Shown: piece by piece, positions 47,202 through 55,500 of the stretch | How the letters are laid out: the number at the start of each line of letters is the position of its first letter | Position numbering within the stretch: the stretch's first letter is position 1 | Source of the DNA: Sphingobium indicum B90A | GTDB taxonomy: Bacteria > Pseudomonadota > Alphaproteobacteria > Sphingomonadales > Sphingomonadaceae | Length of the DNA: 64,000 nt | Reading direction: 5' to 3' | Assembly (NCBI RefSeq): GCF_000264945.2 | Contig: NZ_CP013070.1 | Location: 1,922,001 to 1,986,000, forward strand | Program-made: the position numbers and the translations under genes | Notes under the pieces: model-generated | The model's database searches: none | Told to the model about the DNA's origin: nothing | Seen by the model: the letters and a program-made list of their open reading frames with translations, nothing else

Positions 47202-48359
47202 CTAATCCGCGAATGCCAACTTCGCACCGTGCAGCTGCTCAACGTTCATTTCCGCCGTCAGATGCTTGGCATAGAAACGGTCGATCATCTCCACGCTGGT
47301 GCGGGCATTCCTCGCAAGCGTCAGCAGGTCGATGGCATCGCCGCTGATGAGCCGGGACATGATAGCGGTATGCCGCAGGGAATAGATCGTCCGTGCCTCA
47401 CCTGTCGCCGACACAGATAATCCAGCGGATTCCACTACCACCCGAAACTGCCGACGCAGCAGTTCAAAGGCGAATTTCCGGCCCGTATATCGTGGCAGAA
47501 ACAGAAAATCATCCGGCCCGCCAAAGCCGTTGGCCTTCTGCTCCTTCAAAATCTCCTCATATACATCGATAGCGCCGGGCATCGAGATAATGGGCGTGGC
47601 AACGGTCTTGCTGAAATCCGTGGAAATCCGCAGATATTGTGTCCGGTTGGTCCGCACGATCTCGACATGACGATGCCGCAGCAATTTCACGTCGCTAGGC
47701 CGCATGAACGTCTCGACCATGAACTGGATGAACCGCCGCAATTCCGATCCCACCGTCTGCGAACGAACCTTCGTCTTCGCCTTCTCATGATCGCGGCAAG
47801 CCTGTAGCAGACGATCATATTCCTGCTCGGAAAACCATCCCCGCGTCCGATGCTTCAGGCTGATTTCCGGCATCATCGGCACATGGCTCAACACCCCGGC
47901 ACGGACAGCTGTTTTCAACGTCTTGCTGACCAGCACCATGATCCGCTTGATGGACGTGGATTTCAATTCGAGGTCGGTCAGTTCGTCCACTACCTCCTGC
48001 ATCCGCTGATAATCTACCTTGCGGATATCGACGGCTCCAATCCGCTCCGTCAGATATTTCTTTAAAATCCATTCGCTGTCCTTGACCAGCGTAGCAGCCC
48101 GTTCGCCGCGCTGGACCTTCTTCCGGTCAGCCTCAATCGTGTCGAGGGCAAAACGGCGAAAGCTGAAATCGACTCGTTCCTTGACCTTGCGATGACCAAG
48201 CTGCTCGGCAATCGCCTCCACCTTCCGGCGCGCATCATGAACATCTTGGGTCTTGAGCGATTTCACGACCTGCCGACCGTTCTTCCGGTAGCGGGCATAA
48301 TAAAATGGAGAACCAGCAACGCCAGTCAGCGAAACAGGACCAATCCTCTCAACGTGCAT
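47202..48359 (-). CDS. int: Tyrosine recombinase (element integrase)
   Basis: 385-residue phage-type integrase. The N-terminal arm-binding and core-binding domains precede the catalytic domain: first Arg in VETFMRPSDVKLLRHR, box II TIYSLRHTAI (Tyr in place of the usual first His) and the nucleophile Tyr in EMIDRFYAKHL. It should integrate and excise the 38980-50606 element at tRNA-Thr. It overlaps the serine recombinase gene upstream by 11 bp. Confidence 0.93.
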   Translation of the reverse strand: MHVERIGPVSLTGVAGSPFYYARYRKNGRQVVKSLKTQDVHDARRKVEAIAEQLGHRKVKERVDFSFRRFALDTIEADRKKVQRGERAATLVKDSEWILKKYLTERIGAVDIRKVDYQRMQEVVDELTDLELKSTSIKRIMVLVSKTLKTAVRAGVLSHVPMMPEISLKHRTRGWFSEQEYDRLLQACRDHEKAKTKVRSQTVGSELRRFIQFMVETFMRPSDVKLLRHRHVEIVRTNRTQYLRISTDFSKTVATPIISMPGAIDVYEEILKEQKANGFGGPDDFLFLPRYTGRKFAFELLRRQFRVVVESAGLSVSATGEARTIYSLRHTAIMSRLISGDAIDLLTLARNARTSVEMIDRFYAKHLTAEMNVEQLHGAKLAFAD

Positions 48360-49005
48360 GGGCTATTTCCTCCATGCGCAGGCGGACGATGATGTTCTTC
48401 ACCGTCTGGGCCGTGAACCGACCACCCTTGGCAGCATCGATTCCGGCAACATTCAACTTATCGGCAATGGCCGTGAACGACCAGCCGCCCGTCAGCATCG
48501 GCTCCAAAATCGGTTCGATGGAACGGGCATAATCCAATGCCTGCTGCCGTCGCCGTTCCTTCAATGCCTGAGCATTCTTGCCCAAGGCCACTCCCCGCTT
48601 CTTCGCTTCCGCCAAGGCATTGCGGGTCCGTTCGGAAATCAGCCGCCGTTCCTCCTGCGCCAAAGCCGCAAAAATATGCAGCTGGAAATCCGTGGCATGG
48701 GGCATCTCGGCCACCACCAGCCCAATCCCCTGCTCCATGATCCCGGCGATGAAGCTGACTTTGCGCGAAAACCGATCCAGCTTTGCAATCAGGATTTTCG
48801 CTCCATGCTTCTTGGCATGGGCAATCGCCTTCCACAGTTCTTCGCGATTATCAGCCTTGCCAGACTGAACCTCGACAAATTCGGCAATCACCTCGTCATC
48901 GACGTTTAGGAACGCTTCGATCTTCGATCTCTGAGCAGCCAGCCCTAGACCGGATCGTCCCTGCGCGGCTGTCGATACTCGAAAATAGGCAACATAACGG
49001 CTCAT
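48349..49005 (-). CDS. Serine recombinase (resolvase/invertase type)
   Basis: 218 residues from the ATG with GGAG seven bases upstream. The N-terminal catalytic domain has YVAYFRVSTAAQGRSGLGL, with the nucleophile Ser in RVST, ILIAKLDRFSRKVSFIAGIM, and the ALAQEERRLISERTRNAL helix. A C-terminal Hin-like helix-turn-helix (GGRFTAQTVKNIIVRLR) follows. Co-transcribed with the tyrosine integrase, which is unusual. Confidence 0.92.
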   Translation of the reverse strand: MSRYVAYFRVSTAAQGRSGLGLAAQRSKIEAFLNVDDEVIAEFVEVQSGKADNREELWKAIAHAKKHGAKILIAKLDRFSRKVSFIAGIMEQGIGLVVAEMPHATDFQLHIFAALAQEERRLISERTRNALAEAKKRGVALGKNAQALKERRRQQALDYARSIEPILEPMLTGGWSFTAIADKLNVAGIDAAKGGRFTAQTVKNIIVRLRMEEIAHAR

Positions 49006-49097
49006 CACCGGGCTCCGTCCAAAATAAACCTTGGTTTGTCGTGGACGGGCTCCCGCCATCAGAAAGGATGGACAACGGGCGTTAATTTCGAAGAGGC

Positions 49098-49280
49098 TCA
49101 CCGGCACGGAACCTCCATCGAAACCAGATTACGGCTATAAAGCCGTTCCCTGATCGTTTCCTTCTCGAAAGCCACCGCACGTTGAAATGGCGTTATATCG
49201 AGCAGCGTCAACAGCACCCTTCTAACCTTCCTCCTTCGGATCGCTTCCCGCATGTCAGCGATCCTCCAAAGGCTTTTCAT
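49098..49280 (-). CDS. Small basic hypothetical protein
   Basis: 60 residues, MKSLWRIADMREAIRRRKVR, strongly basic N-terminal half. AAAGG lies just upstream of the ATG. It overlaps the ribbon-helix-helix gene by 26 bp. Coding status is uncertain. Confidence 0.4.
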   Translation of the reverse strand: MKSLWRIADMREAIRRRKVRRVLLTLLDITPFQRAVAFEKETIRERLYSRNLVSMEVPCR

Positions 49281-49584
49281 CCTTTCTTCCAAAGCTCGAA
49301 AATTTCCGATTCAAGCCGGTCTGAACGTCATTTTCCGCCTTCGGCGGCAAATCATCCAAATCCGTGCCATCGCCATTTTCAAAGGCTGAATTCAGGCTCT
49401 CATCGATTTTTCGAACCTGATCGATTCTGGAAAATGCCTGCTTACCGAATTCCAGAATATACCCATAGAGCAGCTCATTCAGAATTTGCGATCTTGGCTT
49501 GCCGTACAAACGGCATAGCTTATCGAATGTCTGTAGAGTGGCTGTTGGCACGTTGAAATTTACAAGTGTTTTTGTGTCTGTCAT
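49255..49584 (-). CDS. Ribbon-helix-helix-like DNA-binding protein
   Basis: 109 residues. The N-terminal 45 residues fit the RHH fold (TLVNFNVPTATLQTFDKLCR, then YGKPRSQILNELLYGYILEF). The C-terminal tail is charged. AAGGAG precedes the ATG. Possibly the regulator of the recombinase genes downstream. Confidence 0.65.
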   Translation of the reverse strand: MTDTKTLVNFNVPTATLQTFDKLCRLYGKPRSQILNELLYGYILEFGKQAFSRIDQVRKIDESLNSAFENGDGTDLDDLPPKAENDVQTGLNRKFSSFGRKDEKPLEDR

Positions 49585-49795
49585 ATATTCTCCTTAGTTG
49601 GTTTTATAATACATCCTTCGGATGGTGCTTCGCACATTTTAAATGCGGTTCTTTAATGTTTTGTAGAAGTGATTTCAGAACTGTTTCTAAGTGTTTTAGA
49701 TAATATTATAGAATCAAGGTCCGATGCTGTTTTCGAACCAAGTTGGGATTGTGGATGATAGCGAAGGTGGTCGAAGGGGGTCTTAGACCCAGCGA

Positions 49796-50296
49796 TCAAC
49801 TCAGGTGAGAGTTTTCCCAGTCGAATGATTCATCATATTCGACCTTACTCTGTAGCTTGCTAATGTAGGACAACCATCCCTCGTCACATTGGGATTTGAT
49901 GTCGATCTGCTTGTAGCCCCATTCGGTCCGGGACCAGCAGTCACGGATCATCGCCGGGAATTCCAGTTCGAGTTCCGGTCGGGGACAATCGAGAATGAGA
50001 TGGTAGTGGGACCGGGTGAGATTCCCACCCTCGATCACCGCCAGGACATCGATCCGTTTACCGTACCGTTCCACAGCTTTTCCATACACCTGACGGTTCA
50101 GGAAATTCATGAAGTGACGGAAATTCTTTCGAACCTCGTACATGTCGATCTTCTGGTAACGACCAGCCAAACCACCGGCACCCGCAATCCCCTGTTTCAG
50201 TGTCAAGGTCACAGCGAAGGGAGACGAGAATCGCTGGAGATTCACGAACGACAGGACGGACTGACGGTAGGAAATTCGATCTTGGTTTGTTCTCAT
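49796..50296 (-). CDS. Possible HUH-type replication initiator-like protein
   Basis: 166 residues. FAVTLTLKQG resembles motif 1 of rolling-circle initiators, and LTRSHYHLILDCPRPE gives an H-hydrophobic-H (HYH) pair preceded by Arg. A Tyr-containing segment ISKLQSKVEYDE is near the C-terminus, but the catalytic Tyr cannot be assigned securely. Could support transient replication of the excised element. The upstream 264 bp hold inverted repeats (see next entry). Confidence 0.55.
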   Translation of the reverse strand: MRTNQDRISYRQSVLSFVNLQRFSSPFAVTLTLKQGIAGAGGLAGRYQKIDMYEVRKNFRHFMNFLNRQVYGKAVERYGKRIDVLAVIEGGNLTRSHYHLILDCPRPELELEFPAMIRDCWSRTEWGYKQIDIKSQCDEGWLSYISKLQSKVEYDESFDWENSHLS

Positions 50297-50560
50297 TGGG
50301 ACGTGTAGGACCGATAGTTGGTTTTGTGGTATTTAGGGATGGGATGAAGGGGGGACGGATATAAATTAAAGAAAATCCGTTCATTCAATATATCCGACAC
50401 GTCGAATCGCACCAATAGCTTACGAACAGCTATCGAAGAAAAATCTCGTTCCTGAACGGTAGTCAGGGGATTTTCTATGAGGAAGGGAACGACAGACTGC
50501 CGGTTGTGATCGGATCACACCGGGGAGAAGTCAGAAGACTAATCAGTTTCAAATGAGGAC
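50297..50560. promoter_or_regulatory. Element end region with inverted repeats
   Basis: No gene seen. Contains TGTGATCGGATCACA (50505-50519), a perfect palindrome about a central G, and ATAGCTTACGAACAGCTAT near 50413-50431. Such sites next to the attachment site could be integrase arm sites or a replication origin. Confidence 0.4.
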
Positions 50561-50636
50561 TGGTGCCGCTTACGTGACTCGAACACGTGACCCTCGCATT
50601 ACGAATGCGATGCTCTACCGACTGAGCTAAAGCGGC
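50561..50636 (-). tRNA. tRNA-Thr (anticodon CGT)
   Basis: 76 nt with encoded CCA. Acceptor stem GCCGCTT pairs with AAGCGGC. D arm TAGCTCAGTCGGTAGAGCA, anticodon stem GCATT-CGT-AATGC in loop TTCGTAA, and T loop GTTCGAGTC are all canonical. The element integrated at its 3' end. Confidence 0.97.
50567..50606 (-). repeat. Proximal attachment site within tRNA-Thr
   Basis: The 40-bp counterpart of 38980-39019, lying inside the intact tRNA gene. Confidence 0.9.
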
Positions 50637-50817
50637 GTTGGGGCGGGCAGATAACAGCGCTTGGCGGGAAGGACAAGCGGGCAAATGCGATTTGCCGTCC
50701 CTCGCCGCCTCCAAACCGCTTCGGATCATCATTTCATCCCGCCTTTACGGCATGTTTACCATCCAATGGCACTGTCGAGTCTTAAGGAAGATCTTACCCG
50801 AACCAAGGACCGATGGG

Positions 50818-52089
50818 ATGGACACTCTGCGGGGGCATGAAATCGCCGATGACGAGGACGATTTCGGTCCGGCCGACGACGCGGCTATCGAAACGCCGCC
50901 GCTTGTCGGCGCCGACGAGCGCCGGATGCAGGTGCGCGCCTATAATTATTGGGCGTCTCTGCTGGGCGACCGCAGCCTGCCGTCCATCGAAGATCTGGTG
51001 CCCCAGGATCTGGAGGATTTCGGGCCGTTCAGCGTCCTGCTCGACTTCAGCACGGGGCTGGAAAATCCCGCCATCGTCTATCTCGGCACCGCGCTGCGCG
51101 AGGAATGCGAGATCGAAGGACAGATCCAGTACATCAACGACGTGCCCGCCCGGTCGCTGCTGTCGCGGCTGACCGACCATTATCTCCAGATCATCGCCAA
51201 CGCCGCGCCCATCGGATTCGAAGCCGGATTCGTCAACCAGCGCGGGGCGGAAATCCTGTATCGCGGCATATTGATGCCCTTCTCCTCGGATGACGAGACG
51301 ATCGACTTCGTCTTCGGCGTCATCAACTGGAAGGAAGCGGCCAGCCAGGCCGTCACGGCGGAGATCGACCGGGAGGTAGAAGCCGCCCTGCTATCCAGCC
51401 CCACCGCGCCGCCGGTCGCGCCGATCTGGGCCGACGGTCCGGCCGTGGAGGATTTCGACACGCTCGACCTTGGCGGCATGGAAAGCCCGGACGAGGACGC
51501 GCCGCTGGCCGACTGGCTCGCCCTCGCCCGCGACAGCGCGGAGCAGGCCCGCACCAGCGAAGCGCGCAGCCATGCGGCGCTCTATCGCGCCATCGGCCTC
51601 AGCTACGATTTCGCGCTGGTCACGATTGCCCGTCCGGATGAATATGCCGAACTGCTGGAGAATAGCGGCCTCAAGGTCCAGGCCCGCGCCCCGATGACCG
51701 CAGTGGTGAAGCTGGTCTTCGGTTCCAGCTACGACAAGACGCGCATCACCGAATATGCCACAGCGCTGGACCATGCCCGCGCCAACGGCATCGCCCTGGG
51801 CAGCTTCGGCGACTATCTCGCCAATTATGAAGGCGGCCTGAAAGCGCTGGTCCGCGACGAACGGGCCCAGCGCCGCACCGACAGCCCGGCCAAGCCCGAT
51901 CGCCAGCAGACCGCGCGCGCGGCGATGAAGGCTGCCGCCGCGCTCGATCCCTTCGCGGTCGCCACCGACGGCGACGGCCTGGCCGTGGTCATCGCCCGGC
52001 GGGAAAAGGACGGATCGCTCGCCATCGTCGGCGCCTTGCCGGAAGGGTCGGAGATCGGCCAGCGGGCGATCATCGCCGCTGCGGGCTAG
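50818..52089 (+). CDS. PAS-like domain protein of unknown function
   Basis: 423 residues from the ATG with AAGGAC upstream. The N-terminal 200 residues resemble the PAS_5-type domain (RAYNYWASLLGDRSLPSIED, then FSVLLDFSTGLENPAIVYLG and GFVNQRGAEILYRGILMPFS). The C-terminal part is helical and Ala-rich, without a recognised output domain. The TAG stop is part of repeat copy C. Soluble cytoplasmic sensor or scaffold; role unknown. Confidence 0.75.
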   Translation: MDTLRGHEIADDEDDFGPADDAAIETPPLVGADERRMQVRAYNYWASLLGDRSLPSIEDLVPQDLEDFGPFSVLLDFSTGLENPAIVYLGTALREECEIEGQIQYINDVPARSLLSRLTDHYLQIIANAAPIGFEAGFVNQRGAEILYRGILMPFSSDDETIDFVFGVINWKEAASQAVTAEIDREVEAALLSSPTAPPVAPIWADGPAVEDFDTLDLGGMESPDEDAPLADWLALARDSAEQARTSEARSHAALYRAIGLSYDFALVTIARPDEYAELLENSGLKVQARAPMTAVVKLVFGSSYDKTRITEYATALDHARANGIALGSFGDYLANYEGGLKALVRDERAQRRTDSPAKPDRQQTARAAMKAAAALDPFAVATDGDGLAVVIARREKDGSLAIVGALPEGSEIGQRAIIAAAG

Positions 52090-52231
52090 GGTGTGTGGGG
52101 ATTCAGTTCAGGGCGCGGCGAAAATAGTGGATTTCGAGAACCGGCGCGCAGCGTACTTCAGTACGTGAGCACCGGAAGCGGAGAAAGCCGCTATTTGCAG
52201 CCCGCCATGGGCTGAATCCCCACACACCCTA
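52087..52231. repeat. Intergenic palindromic repeat, copy C
   Basis: 145 bp. Ends TAGGGTGTGTGGGGATTCAG and CTGAATCCCCACACACCCTA are perfectly complementary but differ from copies A and B at several paired positions. The interior (CCGGCGCGCAGCGTACTTCA, GTGAGCACCGGAAGC) matches the other copies. Its first three bases are the stop codon of the PAS gene. Confidence 0.85.
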
Positions 52232-52375
52232 AAGCGATTTCCAAGCGATCAGAACCCTCCTTGGTCGCTCCCCAAGCCCCCTCCGTCGGCAGAAACAGCC
52301 GTGCCGGATTGACAGGACGGCATCATGCTCCGATCTCCATCTCTTCTCTTCGGGCATGCGTCCCATGTTGCGCTG

Positions 52376-52398
52376 CATCATATTATTTCAATATGATG
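52376..52398. promoter_or_regulatory. Perfect inverted repeat upstream of glutamate dehydrogenase
   Basis: CATCATATT-ATTTC-AATATGATG, 144 bp before the gdh start, in the AT-richest part of a 310-bp intergenic stretch. Looks like a regulator site; the regulator is unknown. TTGACA occurs at 52309-52314. Confidence 0.45.
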
Positions 52399-52541
52399 TA
52401 ACTTTGTTTCCCATTCTGGGTTGAGCCTCACGCCGCAGTAGCGCATAGTGGACCGCATCGATTTGAGAAGTCGCGTGGCGGTTCTGCAGCGCCTTCTCCG
52501 TTCACGAAAGCGGGAAAGAACCCGCGGCAAGAGGCAGGCGC

Positions 52542-55500
52542 ATGACGGCATTGGCTGAATCGAGGCAAGTTGACCATAATATAAGCAAGGCGCTGGAAGC
52601 CGCGCTGGCGCGGGGGGCGCTTCCCGGCGAAAGCGAAGGCTTCGACCAGAAGGCGATGCTGACGGCCGCCGCCTTCATCGCCGGGACCGCCGCGACCCGC
52701 CGCCCCGGCCATGTCGCCATCGCCATGGAAACGCTGGGCGAAGGGGCGACGGGGCGCTACATGCGGATCGCCATCGTCAATGACGACATGCCCTTTCTGG
52801 TCGATTCCATCGCCAATGCGCTGGCCGCCGCCGACATCATCATCCATCGCCTGCTGCATCCCGTCCTGTCGGTCGACCGCGACGGCAACGGTCATTTGAA
52901 GGCGATCCTGGACAATGAAACCGCCGGCGCGCGCCGGGAATCGATGATCTATATCGAGGCGGACCGCGCCGATGCGAAGGCCCGCCGGGCGCTGGAAAAG
53001 GCGCTGGAGGAAACGCTGGCCGACGTCCGCGCCGCCGTGGCCGACTGGCCCAGGATGCGGGAGGCGATGGCCGCCGACGCCGATGCCGTGCCGGACGAGG
53101 AAGGGGCGGCGCTGCTCCGCTGGTTCCTGGCCCGCCACTTCACCCAGATCGGCCATGAAGTGCGCCGTCGCGATGGAAAGGCGACCACGCGCATCGGCGT
53201 CTGCGGCCTGCACGACCGGCCCCTGCTGGCCCCCGCCACCCTGGATGCGGCCTTCAACTGGTTCGAGGAAGGCAAGCGCACGCCGCTCATCATCAAGTCC
53301 AACCGGCTTTCGCGGGTCCATCGCCCGGTCCTGCTGGACCTGATCATCGTGCCGGTGCGGGACGGCAAGCAGGTGACGGCGCTTTCCATCCACGCCGGCA
53401 TGTGGACCAGCGCGGGGCTGGCGACGACGCCGGACAAGGTGCCGCTGCTGCGTTCCGCCCTGTCGGCGCTGATGGACAAGTTCGATTTCGATCCGCACGG
53501 CCATGCGGGCAAGATGCTGACCCATGCGCTGACCGCCCTGCCACACGACATCCTCATCGGTTTCGACCGCGAGACGCTGGAGCGGCTGGTGCTGACCTTC
53601 ATGTCGCTGACGGACCGACCGCGCCCGAAGCTGGTGCTGGGGACAAGCGCGCTGGCGCGCCATCTCTACGCCTTCGCCTGGCTGCCGCGCGAGGAACTGA
53701 CCACGGCGCGCCGCGTCGCGGTGCAGGACATGCTGAGCCAGGCCTGCAACGGCCCGGTGCTGAGCTGGTCGATCGCGCTGGAGGAAAGCGGCCTCGCCCT
53801 GCTGCGCATCACGCTCGACCTGCGCGACGGCGGCATCGTGCCCGACGAGCAACCGCTCGACCGGCAGTTGAAGCAGATGGTGCGCGGCTGGCTGCCCGCC
53901 GTGGAGGAGGCGCTGGCCGAAAGCGAGGAGGCGGGCCGCGCCGCGACGCTGGCGCAGCGCTACGCCCCCGGCTTCCCCATGGGCTATCGCAACGGCGCCG
54001 GCCCGGCGGAGGCGGCCATCGACATCCGCCTGCTGCACAGCCTGTCGGCCCCCGGCGACAAGTCGATCCGCATCTACCGCAATGCTGAGGATGCGCCCGA
54101 ACGGCTGCGGCTGAAACTCTACAGCCATGACGCCATCGCCTTGTCCGAAGTGGTCCCCGCCTTCGAGAATTTCGGCTTCCGCGTGATCGACGAGATGCTG
54201 ACGGCGGTGGAAGCCAGGGGACAGGGGGGCGCGCTTGGCCATGTCCAGCGCTTCGTCCTGGAACTGCCGGCGGGGGGCGACGCGGAAACGGTGATCGCCC
54301 GCGCCAACATCGTCACGGAGGCGATCGCGCAAGTCACCGAAGGCGTGGCGGAAAACGACCGCTTCAACGAACTGATCGTCACCGCCGGGCTGGACCAGCG
54401 ATCGGTCGTGCTGCTGCGCGCCCTGTTCCGCTATTTGCGGCAGACCGGCATGGCCTATGGCATGGCGACCTTCGCCGAAACGCTGCGGCGCGAACAGGGC
54501 ATCGCCCGCCAGCTCATCGAGCTGTTCGAAGCGCTGCACGATCCGGAGGCCAGGAACGGCCCAGCCCGCGCCGCTGCCGCCCAACGGGAGATCGAGGCGG
54601 GGCTGGAGAAGGTCACCGCCATAGACGAGGATCGCGTGCTGCGCCTGCTGCGGGCCGTGATCTCCGCGACGCTGCGCACCAATTTCTATAGCGGGGCCGC
54701 GCAGGAGGCGCTGGCCTTCAAGCTGGACAGCGCGCGGATTCCCGGCCTGCCCGCGCCGTTGCCCTGGCGGGAGATTTGGGTCTATTCGCCGCGGGTCGAG
54801 GGCATCCACCTGCGCGCCGGTCCGGTCGCCCGCGGCGGGCTGCGCTGGTCCGACCGGCGGGACGATTTCCGCACCGAAATATTGGGCCTGATGAAGGCGC
54901 AGCGGGTGAAGAATGCCGTCATCGTGCCGACCGGCGCCAAGGGCGGCTTCTATCCCAAGCAGCTTCCCAATCCGCAGGTCGACCGCGACGCCTGGTTCGC
55001 GGAGGGCACGGAAAGCTACCGCATCTTCATCCGCGCCCTGCTGTCGGTCACCGACAATATCGTCAAGGGCAAGGTGCGGCACCCGGCGCAGGTCGTCATC
55101 CATGACGGCGACGACCCCTATTTCGTCGTCGCCGCCGACAAGGGCACGGCGACCTTTTCCGACGTGGCCAACGCCATCGCGCTGGAACGGGACTTCTGGC
55201 TTGGCGACGCCTTCGCCAGCGGCGGCTCCAACGGCTATGACCACAAGGCGATGGGCATCACCGCCAGGGGCGCGTGGATCAGCGTGAAGCGCCACTTCGC
55301 GGAAATGGGCGTCGACGTGCAGAACGATCCGGTGCGCGTCGTGGGCTGCGGCGATATGTCGGGCGATGTGTTCGGCAACGGCATGCTGCTGAGCAAGGCG
55401 ATCAGGCTGGTCGCCGCCTTCGACCACCGCCACATCTTCCTCGACCCCGATCCCGATCCGGCGAGAAGCTGGGAGGAACGCAACCGGCTGTTCCAGTTGC

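Larger units (their letters stand above)
38980..50606. mobile_element. Integrated genetic element at tRNA-Thr(CGT)
   Basis: An 11.6-kb segment bounded by a 40-bp direct repeat of the 3' half of tRNA-Thr (38980-39019 and 50567-50606). It encodes a tyrosine integrase, a serine recombinase, a ribbon-helix-helix protein and a possible HUH protein near the tRNA end. The remainder is unrecognised cargo and an IS21 element. Base composition is clearly lower in GC than the flanks. No phage structural or conjugation genes are visible. Confidence 0.85.

Noticed and set aside
52428..55433. 1001-codon open frame on the minus strand
   Set aside because: Antisense shadow of glutamate dehydrogenase, without ribosome site or family features.
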